Shown here one piece after another: positions 47,281-57,080 of a stretch of DNA of 64,000 bases (position 1 is the stretch's first letter; the number at the start of each line of letters is the position of its first letter). The DNA lies in the NCBI RefSeq assembly GCF_964340395.1, contig NC_135551.1:17703003-17767002 (forward strand). Reading direction: 5' to 3'. The stretch comes from Glandiceps talaboti (taxonomy: Eukaryota > Hemichordata > Enteropneusta > Spengelidae). The notes below the pieces were generated by a model. That model did not search any database and was not told the DNA's origin. It saw only the letters and a list, made by a program, of their open reading frames with translations. A program made the position numbers and the translations under genes.

Positions 47281-48305
47281 AGACCAGTATCTGCGAGACT
47301 TGTATTACAATTCTGATTTAGCATACAGCGGTATCACAAAATTGTGGCGTAAAATCAAAGCAGACCAGAAAAAAAATATAAGGAATTGAAACAATGGTTG
47401 GAAGAACAAGAAGTTTACACTATGCACAAACCATGGAATTGATGATCAGTGGCAAGCTGACATTGTGGAGATGAATAATGACCGGAGGAACCATGGCCAC
47501 CGTTACATCCTGACTATTATCGATGTATTATCGAAGTATGCTTGGGTGATACCGCTCAAATCACAACGTGGTATTGAAATGGCCGATTGAGTTAATTTTC
47601 AAAGACCGTGAACCGAATAAAATTCAATTTGATGAAGGTCGAGAATTTTACAATAAGCATGTTAAAGATCTCTTTGAAAAACACGAAATTTAGTGGTTTA
47701 GTACACGATCTGATAAAAAAGCTTCAGTTGTTGAGCGTTTTAACAGAACACTTAAATCACGTATGTATAAATATTTTACTGATAAACAGACTAGAAAATG
47801 GGTTGACGTACTAGATGGATTAGTGGATGGTTATAACAATACTTATCATAATTCAATCCACATGACTCCGAAGGAAGCATCATTACCAAAGAATGAAAAT
47901 ATCGTTTGGTATAATTTGTACGGTGCTTATCTCACTGTTGAATATGGAACTCCTATGTTTAATATTGGTGATATCGTGAGAATTTCCAAATACAAGAATG
48001 TGTTTGCCAAAGGATATCTACCAAACTACACACATGAACTTTTCAAAATCAAACAAATAATCTTTGGTCCTGTTATTGTTTACACTCTGGAGGACTTATC
48101 GGGTGAAGACATGAAGGCACGTTTTATGAGCAAGAATTATCACTTGATATGACCAGGGAATCGGAAGAATATAAAATTGAAAAAACATTACGTAAGAAAA
48201 AAAATCAAAGGCCATAATATCGCATTGGTAAAATGGTTAGGATATGATGATAAATTTAATTCTTGGGAACCGATTGAAAATATTAAAAAAAATATAATTA
48301 TATAA
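47281..48305 (+). pseudogene. INT: Retroviral-type integrase with C-terminal chromodomain, broken
   Basis: The N-terminal region (LYYNSDLAYSGITKLWRKIK) is typical of Polinton integrases. Catalytic core: first Asp in WQADIVEMNN (about 47448), second Asp in QFDEGREFYN (about 47623), and Glu in VVERFNRTLKSRM (about 47730). The open stretch 47763-48152 covers the rest of the core and a small beta-barrel-like region. After a further shift, a chromodomain follows (IALVKWLGYDDKFNSWEPIE, about 48220-48280). Frame changes near 47400, 47440 and 47600 and a TAG near 47692 inactivate it. It would have integrated the element with the 6-bp duplication. Confidence 0.9.
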
Positions 48306-48378
48306 GATAATATATAAGTTAACATGTTTGAAGAACATAATATAACCAAATTTTTAAATATGGTTAATCCCGAGTAAA

Positions 48379-48696
48379 ATGATTATAAATTTGAATACGA
48401 ATGTGGTGGGTTATAACAATTTCTTACAACAGGCGACAGAAGATATGAAGTTCGGTTACAACAACAACAACATAGATAATGATGTGAAAAAATCAGCATT
48501 AAAAGAAATGGAAGGTCACCCAGATCCAGTGCAACGACTCGAAACCCCAGTTGAAGCGACAGCAGCAGTAGCAACCCCAACAGCAGAAGCGGTAACAGTT
48601 GAAGCGACAGCACCTTCTGCATCAAAGCATGACATTGTTCAGAATAATAGTTGGGGCAATATTTTTAAGTTACATATTTATATAACATTGTCGTAA
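48379..48696 (+). CDS. Small low-complexity protein (105 aa)
   Basis: Open frame starting MIINLNTNVVGYNN, with an Ala/Thr/Val/Pro-rich segment (PVEATAAVATPTAEAV). Ends one base before the next gene. No domain seen; the last ~15 residues may be frame read-through. Moderate to low support as a gene. Confidence 0.4.
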   Translation: MIINLNTNVVGYNNFLQQATEDMKFGYNNNNIDNDVKKSALKEMEGHPDPVQRLETPVEATAAVATPTAEAVTVEATAPSASKHDIVQNNSWGNIFKLHIYITLS

Positions 48697-48697
48697 G

Positions 48698-49917
48698 ATG
48701 ACTGACTTTGATCCTTTTGATGTTGATCCTTTTAAGGAAAATGTAAATGAAAATGCTGGTGAAGACTTTGAAATGACAGAGTATGAACAAGATTCGCTGG
48801 ATTTGCTGGAATCAAGAGAACAAGAAACATCATTCACAGATCCTGTAGACCCCGCAGTTGAAATAGATATGACAATGACGGGTGCAGCAGATAAACTTAC
48901 TGAATTAAAAAATAAAATGTTAGAAGATACTATTGACCCAGTTATTAAAAAAGTGACAACGTGAGTGTTAATCGAACGGAATTGCGATTAAATACACATG
49001 TAGGACAGGATGGAGAGTTGTATGATAACATAAAAGATCAAAGAATTACAAGAAACGGTGAACTTTTAGCCAAAAGTACAATAAAAAGTAAAATTGGTAT
49101 TGTAGCTTATAAAAGACTTTTCTTAGACACTGCAGAGATTACTTTGATTCCATCGGGGCCTTTAAATGTGGATGAAGTTGAAGCTATAGATCTCACACCA
49201 CCAATGATTGGTCAATTAAGAGACTATCAGGCCTACCTCAGAAGAGACACTGCAGGTAACAAAGATAAAATCGGTAAGGTCGAAAACAAAATTGAAGAAT
49301 GGAATGAACTTAATCCTGAATATACAGTCATGCGTAAAGAACTTGATACAGCAGTCAAGAGTTTAGAAAATTTGTATGATAGAAAAAAAGAATTGGAAAG
49401 CAGACAAAAAATCTAGGAATTAACGCAAGATGAAAAAAAGGAATTAGGCAGAATTCAGATTAATATCCTAAAATATAATAAAGAAACTGATACTTTACGC
49501 AATAAGTTAGCTGAGACATCTGCTTTGAAAGAAGTACTCAAAGACCCAAACCTTAGTATTAAAGATAAACTAATAATTCTTTTCAAACGCAATGGAGTTA
49601 CTATCGTTTCATTGGCAACAGCCCTCGGTTTGGTTATAACTACCATAGCTGTTCAATTAGGAAGGTCGCAGGCTGCTGGTGGTAGCAGTAGTGGTGGTGG
49701 TGGACCAGTCAAAGCAGTTATTAAATGTGTTGCGGATGCACTGAAATGGCTCGGTAATAAAGTAGCGTTGGCACTGCCGGGTATTATAGGTTCTATTGTA
49801 TCTTTTGTTTTAAAAACAGCGGGACAAGTGGTAGGATTTATAGGTGAGCATATATGGTTGTTGGCAACTGCAATAGCAGTATACCTTTATGAACGGATTT
49901 TTAAAGAGAGCCCTTAA
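48698..49917 (+). pseudogene. Coiled-coil protein with Gly-rich linker and C-terminal membrane region, two lesions
   Basis: The acidic N-terminus (MTDFDPFDVDPFKE) runs to 48961, where the frame shifts. The next frame continues to a TAG at 49414-49416 and then on to 49917. Layout: acidic leader, a conserved GELLAKSTIKSKIG block (about 49050), two coiled coils (49260-49510), a hydrophobic helix (IVSLATALGLVITTIAV, about 49600), a Gly/Ser linker (about 49678-49707) and two further hydrophobic stretches. I recall the same layout among conserved metazoan Polinton proteins of unknown role; a virion-membrane or minor structural function is inferred. About 405 residues if uninterrupted. Confidence 0.7.
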
Positions 49918-49985
49918 CGAAAATATAAATGAAAATAAAAAAATAAATATATTTTATATTTTATATAGTATAATAGTGTAAGAAA

Positions 49986-50623
49986 ATGCCTTACAATTGA
50001 GAACTTCAAGGTGATTACTCAAAACTAAATGCACTTGATAGTAAAGGAGAGCGAACTCATGATGTTGTAACATATAATCCAAATCGTGCAAAACATATCC
50101 AACATTTCAGAACAATTAACTTCTCTGGTACAGATACAATTATTAACGAGCACGTAGAAGTTTGAATTTTCGTACTATTCAGTAAACCACAGCTACAACA
50201 TTTATTAGACACCGAATTATTCTTTAATCCTAGTATTAATTCTGTTGCAGTAACGATAGAAGGTATTGCAAATAAAGTGTATGCACATGGATTATCTCCT
50301 AGAAAATTTTGGGAAGAAGCCAGACATTATTTCATGGCACCTGAGTTCTGTAGATACACTTGTCAAGGAATTGATAAACTAGAGAAAGTAGACAAGGCCA
50401 GTTTTCTGTTGGATAAATACTGTTCGTTTATTGATTTAAGAAGTTTTAAAGATAATACGTATCATAATAGTGGTCTGAAAGTTATGAATACAAAAGATGG
50501 GGTTCAGCTGGAAATTCAACGAGAGGCTACAGATCCACAAGAAAGAATAACTGCAAATATTTTCATTATAAGTGATGCCAAGCTTAATATTGAAAGATCT
50601 AAATCAAAATCTATTATATATTA
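49986..50623 (+). pseudogene. Conserved Polinton protein of unknown function, two in-frame stops
   Basis: ATG 49986 follows the leader TAATAGTGTAAGAAA. Stops at the fifth codon (49998) and near 50163 interrupt an otherwise continuous frame of about 212 codons. The long open part (50277-50623) includes KYCSFIDLRSFKDNTYHNSG and VQLEI blocks and ends ISDAKLNIE. The alternating strand pattern and position next to the packaging ATPase suggest a structural (possibly single-jelly-roll) virion protein; this is inference from context. Confidence 0.6.
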
Positions 50624-50660
50624 ATACTCTAAAATTATATGGCTTGACCCTCCTTTCAAT

Positions 50661-51233
50661 ATGCTTATTAGTGCACCAACATGTTCGGGTAAAACAGAAT
50701 TCGTTATGAAGTTGTTACAAACGTATTACAAGAATGTATTTGATTACATAATCATAATCTGCCTGACATTCTTAAACAATAAAGCTTACAATAAAAAATG
50801 TATTTTCAAAGACTCAGACATTATTATAATGATTCTTAACATAGAAAAAATAAATGAATGTATTGAACACGCGTATGAGTGTTATAAAAATACAAAAAGT
50901 CTAATCATACTAGATGACTGCGCTCTCACGAAGGATGATAAATCTTGTGTCAATATTTTAACAAAATTGGCATTTTCAGCTCGTCATGATAATATTAGTG
51001 TATGGGTACTTACGGAACAATTTACGAGTATCGCCAAGACATTTCGAGAAAATATTGGCATGCTTGTTCTCTATTACACACCGAGTAAAAATGATGTGAA
51101 AGAGATAATTGAAAACTACGGGATGGAATTAAATAAAATAGAAATTAGTGAATATATAAAACAATTAAAATATACTCCTTACAGCAAATTAGTGTTTCGT
51201 TTAAGACAACCTTATAGTATAGATCTGATATAA
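50661..51233 (+). CDS. ATP: A32/FtsK-HerA-like packaging ATPase (190 aa), N-terminus uncertain
   Basis: P-loop NTPase of the type that packages DNA into capsids in Polintons, adenovirus-like and NCLDV-lineage elements. Walker A is SAPTCSGKTEF (residues 4-14); Walker B is SLIILDDC (about residues 88-95), followed by a sensor-like WVLTEQF. Coding similarity extends about seven codons upstream of this ATG (IIWLDPPFN), where the only nearby ATG is followed by a stop. The true start may therefore be lost. Within the frame no lesion is seen. Ends 58 bp before the nested pogo-like element. Confidence 0.85.
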   Translation: MLISAPTCSGKTEFVMKLLQTYYKNVFDYIIIICLTFLNNKAYNKKCIFKDSDIIIMILNIEKINECIEHAYECYKNTKSLIILDDCALTKDDKSCVNILTKLAFSARHDNISVWVLTEQFTSIAKTFRENIGMLVLYYTPSKNDVKEIIENYGMELNKIEISEYIKQLKYTPYSKLVFRLRQPYSIDLI

Positions 51234-51291
51234 TGTTAATCAATGATATTTGTTGTCTCTTATATCTATTTATTGCGTTGGTTATCATCTA

Positions 51292-52630
51292 CAGTAAAAC
51301 ATCGATTATCCGAACGCTTACGGGGACATGCATTTAGTTCGGATATGCGGTCAGTTCGGATATGCGATCTGCATCGAGATGAGACTGGGGGGGGGGGGGG
51401 GTCAAAAGGTCGCACTCATACAGAATGAACGTACACGTACGCTGCATATCACACTTACACATGTTACATGCACTCTCAGACAAATGAAACGTACCGTACT
51501 CCATAGAAACCTTTTTATTGAACTGTACTTATTTAATACTAAAACTAAATAAAGAGTTGAATATGATAGGAAAACGACATTGTGAATTGAATATGTGTAG
51601 AAGAAATCAAAAGACGTATTTACAAGAAAGACGACGACGTGGTGACGTGGACAGCTGATAAGAACGCATTGTTGTCATGGTTGCATCTGTAAATAGTGTT
51701 CACTGACATGTAAATGTAATCAAATTGTATCAATGTGTACAAACGATGTGTCCGCAATTTAGCCAGTGGACTCAATTAGAAAAAGAATAAAGTTCAGAAA
51801 AACGAAGTCAGGGGTTTCTGTTTCATTGCACGACTGTCTGCTGCTTTTCTGTGTGAACTACGGAGCAATAACAACTGGGTAGGTTCACAATCAGGATGCG
51901 ACTCTAGCCATAACAAACACGGAGAAAACATAGCTTCGCCGTGCAATGGTACTGGTTCACACCGGACATTGTTTTCTTTATCTTCAGTTTCACGATCAAG
52001 TGAGGATTCCTTCCTAGACATCGCAGATTTATAGGTAGGCCGAAGCTGAAAATTGTTTACACCGTTGAAAATCTTTATTGGAAAAAGAAACGAAACTCCT
52101 TTCACTTCTGACCGACAATCATCTTTTCGGTATCACAGTCAATGGTCTAAGTAGCAATGCCGCAACTACGGTTGCGTTACATCTCATGCCGACAAGTTGT
52201 TTGAAAGTCACCACTTTATTAGTCAGAGTGTGACATGCCGTTCTCACCATTTCACAATCATTTCAAATCTTTTATGAATCATACAAAAGACAAAAGACAA
52301 CGGGGTGGTCAATAGGAGAACAACTTTATTGAGATGTTATTGAAGGTGTGATCGTTCCAACACACTCAATGTAGTCGTCTTTTGTTTTACCGTACGTCAT
52401 TAACATCACGTCATTCAAGTGGTGGACAGTGATTGTTTACAAACAATACACACTGTAGCTCCAAGACAAACCGCGCTCATTCACATGTCGATCGTCATTC
52501 ATCAAACTTCACATTTTTACCGAAACATTACTTTGACATCGGAACAATAGATTTTTTCGGGGGACATGTAGTCAGTTTGGATGACCGATCAATTCGAATA
52601 TTCGACGTTCGGATAATCGACGTTTTACTG
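51292..52630 (-). mobile_element. Nested pogo/Tigger-like DNA transposon, 1.34 kb, internally deleted
   Basis: Ends are CAGTAAAACATCGATTATCC (left) and the reverse complement of CAGTAAAACGTCGATTATCC (right), flanked by TA on both sides (51290-51291 and 52631-52632), as in the pogo/Tigger branch of Tc1-mariner. Only a C-terminal transposase remnant lies inside. The rest, including the run of 14 G near 51387, is non-coding. Its insertion separates the ATPase from the right-end cassette. Confidence 0.88.
51794..52105 (-). pseudogene. C-terminal remnant of pogo-like transposase ending in a PIP box
   Basis: An open frame of about 100 residues on the strand opposite the Polinton genes. It ends MKQKPLTSFF, matching the PCNA-interacting motif QxxLxxFF. 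Pogo transposase is a known carrier of such a C-terminal motif, which supports the identity. The DDE core and DNA-binding domains are missing. The first residues may be non-coding read-through. Confidence 0.6.
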
Positions 52631-52675
52631 TACTTTTTTTATAAAATAAAATATATTTTTATATTATATAACAAA

Positions 52676-53344
52676 ATGGAACAGACATTGACAGATATTT
52701 TACAGCCAGTTGAATCAATACCAGCAACAGTAACATCAGAACAGGCGACTTCAGAAGCGTCTTCACAAGTGTCCCCAATAGTTAAACACAAAGAAAGATT
52801 ACTATGTATCATTGCTGCTGGACAATAAAAAGCTTTCTTGGGAACAAATTTCACTCTCGAATATATTGAAAAAGCAAACGATAAAGAAATTGAAAAGTAT
52901 TATAAGATATATGAAAGCACTTACAGTTCTCTCGTAAGTGACAATATTGTAAATGGGGTTTTATTTGGGATTAGTAAATTAGTAGGACTTGTGCTTCCAG
53001 TACATAATGTGTATAAATTAAGTGATGACTTGAAGAACAATTTTCTTGTTACGAATCAATTCAAACAACTTACTGGAAAGTTAGCATACAGTTACGGTCC
53101 TCTTTTAGCATTGACAAGTGGTGGTCTTACTATTTTAAATAACATTAACTTTTCAACACATACTTGTCCTCAGCAAAGTAACTTAAATGACTTTAATAAA
53201 GTTGAAAAGAGTGACTTGAATGACTTTAATAAAGTTGACTTGAATGACTTGAGTCAACTTGATCAAGAACTTGTTCTAGAAATTGATCAAGAACTTGAAA
53301 ACAACTTGAAACTTGACTTGATTAAAAAGACCATCAAAAAATAA
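52676..53344 (+). pseudogene. Polinton right-end membrane protein with Asp/Asn repeat tail, one stop
   Basis: ATG 52676, an acidic Ser/Thr/Glu N-terminus, then the block shared with copy A. A single TAA (52826-52828) stands where copy A has TCA; the frame is otherwise open for 222 codons. The tail contains three imperfect repeats of LNDFNKV/DLNDLSQ, then leucine- and glutamate-rich LVLEIDQELENNLKLDL, likely helical. Two hydrophobic stretches lie near 52960-53020 and 53090-53150. Function unknown. First gene after the pogo-like insertion. Confidence 0.7.
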
Positions 53345-53392
53345 AGGAACTTGAAAAGAAAATATTTTATATTATATATATTAGTGTAAAAA

Positions 53393-53623
53393 ATGAGTGA
53401 TACAGAACAGCCTCAAACAGAAACTGTAACACAGCCACAAGTAGAAACTGTGACTAAAAACAGTAAAACTAAAAGTCCGGGTAGAGTTGCATGGGGTAAA
53501 ACAATATCAGTAATTTCAGCTGAACAAAAAAAAACGAAAAAAATTCAAATCGATGGAGACAAAGGAACCGATAGAGCCGACGGAACCAACTCAGTTTTCC
53601 CAACAGTCCGCCTCACAGTCTGA
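53393..53623 (+). CDS. Small basic protein, copy B (76 aa), overlapping the next ORF
   Basis: Intact frame: MSDTEQPQTETVTQPQVETV, then SKTKSPGRVAWGKTISVISA and a Lys-rich tail. The last 71 nt overlap the membrane-protein ORF (53553) in the +1 frame. The same overlap and offset occur in copy A. It may be an independent gene or the 5' part of a frameshift-fused product. Confidence 0.6.
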   Translation: MSDTEQPQTETVTQPQVETVTKNSKTKSPGRVAWGKTISVISAEQKKTKKIQIDGDKGTDRADGTNSVFPTVRLTV

Positions 53624-53831
53624 TAGATCGCAATTTAATAATACTCTGATTTTATTAACTCTTGGTTCATTAGTAATTGGGGTAGCTGGTTTGTATTATA
53701 AAAGACAGTGGTTTTTACAATCAAGTTATATTCAAGAAACTAAACAATTAACAACATCACAACCAGTTGAAAATAAACAATTAACTATACCGCAACCAAT
53801 TAAAAATAATGCTCTGTTTGAAATGGAATAA
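53553..53831 (+). CDS. Single-pass membrane protein, copy B (92 aa)
   Basis: METKEPIEPTEPTQFSQQ, a transmembrane helix (LILLTLGSLVIGVAGLYY), KRQW, then the Gln/Thr/Pro-rich tail; homologue of 23999-24244. Intact. Start taken at the first ATG of the frame, which lies inside the preceding ORF. Function unknown. Confidence 0.68.
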   Translation: METKEPIEPTEPTQFSQQSASQSDRSQFNNTLILLTLGSLVIGVAGLYYKRQWFLQSSYIQETKQLTTSQPVENKQLTIPQPIKNNALFEME

Positions 53832-53863
53832 TTTTTTTTAAATATATATTATAGATATACACA

Positions 53864-54103
53864 ATGACAGACTATACTAAACTGATCGTGAATGGTCTTT
53901 ATGATGGTGCAGTTTTATCTGCTTTAACTATAGCTAATAGTTTAATACTTGATAAAACTCTGAAAATGGCTCCAGACAGTCCTAAAACAAGTGTTTCATT
54001 CAAGAAGTTTGCTTATCTTGCAATAGCAATAAGTGCGGCAGTATTGGAGAAAGATATGTTAGAACAAAGAAATATATTACCAGTTGATCCTTATAAAGGA
54101 TAA
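53864..54103 (+). CDS. Small hydrophobic Polinton protein, copy B (79 aa)
   Basis: Near-identical to 24336-24563 but with the longer ending RNILPVDPYKG, probably the original C-terminus. Leader TATAGATATACACA before ATG. Two hydrophobic stretches. Intact. Confidence 0.7.
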   Translation: MTDYTKLIVNGLYDGAVLSALTIANSLILDKTLKMAPDSPKTSVSFKKFAYLAIAISAAVLEKDMLEQRNILPVDPYKG

Positions 54104-54142
54104 ATAAAAAGAAAAATTTATATATATCTAAATATATACATA

Positions 54143-54580
54143 ATGGGGGGGGGCAATTGCGATGATGGTTGGTGGTGCAGTTTTAAATGCAACTGCCTTT
54201 GTTGGAGCTGGTTATTTAGGTAAAACACTTTCAGATGATTCAAACGAAGAACATGAAAAAGAATTGAAAACACATGATTTAGCTTTGGAGAATTTCAATA
54301 AAGATCGTGAAGTATGGTTGGAACATAGACAAAAAGTAATGGATTTTGTAGCGAAACAACAAAAAATTAGATGTTCATGCGAGACAAAATCTGGTTCTGA
54401 CTGATCAAAATTAAAATTTATATCAAGAATATCATCCTCAGACTGAAGGTCTCAAAAATGAACCACAATTTAGTGACTATTATAGGCCGTCGAATAATAT
54501 GAAGACATACCAATACCTTTATTTAGCTGGTGGTGGAATATTATTAGTCTATTTAACAAAAAAAATATATTTAAATATAT
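54143..54580 (+). pseudogene. Polinton membrane/coiled-coil protein, copy B (two frameshifts, one stop)
   Basis: Counterpart of 24600-25034. An eight-G run after ATG adds one base. A second +1 shift lies near 54359, and AAC-TTA of copy A has become AAT-TAA (about 54409). A four-codon deletion follows CCTCAGACTGAA. The C-terminal hydrophobic block is still readable. Non-functional. Confidence 0.75.
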
Positions 54581-54583
54581 AAA

Positions 54584-55285
54584 ATGGAAATATGTAAATT
54601 ATGTAAATGGAAAAATGCAACAGGTGTAACCTGTGATTTTACTAACATTTGCGGTACACTGTTTGGAAGGTTTCACTGTTCTAATTGTTGTAATTTAATG
54701 ACAAGGGACAAAATGAACTGCTATAATGTTATTCATTGTAACATATGTAAAAGATTCAATATACCTCATGACAATATTTGTAAAAACATTTGTGGTAACA
54801 TCTATCGAAAATTCCACTGTTTTGACTGCTGTACTTCGTTTAACAAACCTTTAGATGAAAACTTTGAAGATGAAAACTTTGAAGATGAAAACTTTGAGTA
54901 TAACCAAATGATAAGTAATAGTAAATATGACGGTAAAAATCACATAATAATAGTTTTTAAGAGGTATAATCTTGATTATTATCTTTTATCAACTGTTACT
55001 AGAATATTTTTATTAATTAATACAGTTCATGTAGAGACAACACGATATCGATCACTCAACTTCAGTGTGATCATAAAAGCAATTCTATTATACTTAGGAA
55101 AATATCAGGAAGCTGCTCTAATACCAGAGTTGAAAACAAAAAGCACATTCACAGAATTATATCCTTAAATGGTTTTGGGATAAATGGAATGTAGAATATC
55201 CAGAGATAAGATTTAGTTGGTGGCGTTTACGTTGGCGTCAAATCTTTTTAAAAATAAAACAATCATTGAAAACCGTTATTTAAAT
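54584..55285 (+). pseudogene. Cys-rich zinc-binding-type protein, copy B (frameshift near C-terminus)
   Basis: Same double CxxC/NICG/HCxxCC architecture as 25048-25680, plus a local triplication of the codons for ENFED (54856-54897) absent from copy A. The frame ends at 55168 after a shift near 55150, beyond which the WW-containing C-terminus is readable in another frame to about 55285. The Cys-rich half is intact. Confidence 0.72.
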
Positions 55286-55414
55286 AAAAACTTGTAAAAA
55301 CTGCTGCTATGCTATATAAGCCTGCCTTTTTTTGTTTGTATTGTCTTCAATCTCAATTTAATCTCATACTGACTGTATAAGTCTCACACAGGTCACATAG
55401 GTGAAGGATGTCGA

Positions 55415-55779
55415 CATCACACACAACGAGTCATGAGTGTAAACAGTCTATTGTAAGTGTATTGACCTTTGAACCTACCTGTCAAGCCTACCTAGGCGTT
55501 CAATTAGACAGATACCTCATGTGACTCATAGAGCAGGCAAGCATGTCGAGAGCAACACTGTCGATTCACTAACGTTCACTGTCATAACACAGACATTCTA
55601 CACGGTTCAAAAACCCCTCCACAGTGGAACGACATTGAATAACGGTAAAATTACAGTGTATTTTTGGTGTTTACACAAATTTTATATAGATTAAGCCATT
55701 TATTTTAAGTAAAAAAGGTGAAAAAAAGGGGGGGGGGGTTGTCGTTAAGTGGTCCAAAACTCCTATTTTATATACTACT
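55415..55779. repeat. Right terminal inverted repeat of Polinton B
   Basis: Reverse complement of 39250-39605, with an expanded G-run at 55729-55738. Ends ...TATACTACT at 55779, followed by TATGAA. Confidence 0.95.
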
Positions 55780-55785
55780 TATGAA
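55780..55785. repeat. Right 6-bp target-site duplication TATGAA
   Basis: Exact copy of 39244-39249. Confidence 0.93.
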
Positions 55786-56307
55786 GCAGGGTATTTGTTA
55801 TTGGCTGACACTTGTACAAATGAACAATTCCCGATACCCAAAGGTATATTACGAAATGTTAAAATATCTAGACTCTGCTGGTAGGATCACATGGATAATG
55901 AAGATACGAGAATTACTATTCAGATATGGTTACGTGGTTGTTTGGTTGAAACAACAAATAATGGTCCAAAATCCTTTTAAATATGTTTTGCAAAAGTCTA
56001 CAAGAGTATTACAGACAGGAATAGCCAGTCTCACTTAATGATTCGATGTATGCGCAGTTATGTAAATTTTAAGTCAATGCTTGACTCTGAATTGTACCTT
56101 TCATTTGTTAAAATCTTAAAATTTACGTGTGTTGTTTTAGTCACAATTTAACAATTGAAATAAGACGTCATATTGTAGTCAACCTATTCCTGCTGAACTT
56201 AGAGTGTGTCCATATTGTAAAAGACAAGGTTTTACAGTTGTTGAGGATGCGTGTCATTACCTCCGGCAAGGTAGAGTAATGTTATGCTGTTGTCTGTCAG
56301 AGTGTCC

Positions 56308-56310
<3 letters not shown>
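55786..56310 (+). pseudogene. LINE ORF C-terminus, continuation of 38400-39249
   Basis: Starting at the target site, the frame reads QGICYWLTLVQM and proceeds through YLDSAGRITW and LQTGIASLT (to 56038). After a gap in other frames it reaches a CPYCKRQGFTVVEDACHY zinc-knuckle-like C-terminus (56204-56260). It is in frame with the left half across one TATGAA. Stops and shifts show decay. A short (ATGT)n tract follows at 56313-56337. Confidence 0.75.
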
Positions 56311-56338
<28 letters not shown>

Positions 56339-56654
56339 CAAAGAAATGCATATGGAACTTATAAGTCAGTCCGTATAAATAGATAAAATTCGACATTTCG
56401 AAGAAACGTTATTTTTCAAAGGAAATATCGGCGAGATACAGAAATGTTAGGTAAACACCTGAACATATCTGAATGTAATGGAACAGAACGATAACCACGT
56501 GTGATAAACGGTTATACGTGTGAAAAGTTCTAATATTCGCAGGCACCAAATAGAACCCAATATAACACGCCTGATATTTAAAAAAACTGATTAGACTAGG
56601 ACTGACGAGAATAATCTATTAATTCCAAGGGGTTCTAGCATTACGAGACGAAAA

Positions 56655-56833
56655 ATGATTTCTTCTTCGTTTAACCTGAATATTTTCTCATCACCAGAAA
56701 CCTTACAAATTTCTGGAAATAGACATATCTGACATACTGTGATCGTTGGTAATAAAATGCATAGATACGGGATAGTTACGATTCTTTTGTCTGGTCAGGC
56801 GGAGATGTTCCACAAAACAATCACCAAGACGAC

Positions 56834-56903
<70 letters not shown>

Positions 56904-56985
56904 GATTTCTTCTTCGTTTAACCTCAATATTTTCTCATCACCAGAAACCTTACAAATTCCTGAAATAGACATATCTGACATACAT
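56655..56985 (+). repeat. Direct repeats of ~83 bp flanking a (TA)n tract
   Basis: 56655-56737 and 56902-56985 are near identical (TGATTTCTTCTTCGTTTAAC, CTCATCACCAGAAACCTTAC, GACATATCTGACATAC). Between them lie about 80 bp of unique sequence and (TA)n at 56835-56900. Such a pattern can arise from duplication or from an old insertion with repeats at its ends. Confidence 0.85.
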
Positions 56986-57080
56986 ATATATATATATGTA
57001 TGTCATCAATCTGCTAAGACAGTGCTCTATACCGCAGTGGCAGAGCGCAATAGTTTTGGTAGTACTGGAACTCTTTCTTG

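Larger units (their letters stand above)
39250..55779 (+). mobile_element. Full-length Polinton/Maverick DNA transposon (copy B), 16.5 kb
   Basis: Boundaries are set by inverted termini (AGTAGTATAT...ATATACTACT), about 360-bp terminal repeats and a perfect TATGAA duplication. The contents are diagnostic: protein-primed family-B DNA polymerase, retroviral-type integrase with chromodomain, A32-like ATPase and a series of small conserved genes. These are large self-synthesising elements related to adintoviruses and virophages. Most large genes carry stops or frameshifts, so it is non-autonomous today. A pogo-like element is nested at 51292-52630. I found no recognisable double-jelly-roll capsid gene or adenain-like protease; one of the unknown genes may encode a diverged capsid protein. 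Confidence 0.96.

Noticed and set aside
51243-51552. Two open frames left of the pogo-like element interior
   Set aside because: They span the transposon terminus and a 14-G run and have no domain.
39250-55779. Integrated bacteriophage or linear mitochondrial plasmid (because of protein-primed PolB)
   Set aside because: Retroviral-type integrase with chromodomain, 6-bp target duplication, 5'-AG termini and insertion in a LINE all fit a Polinton instead.
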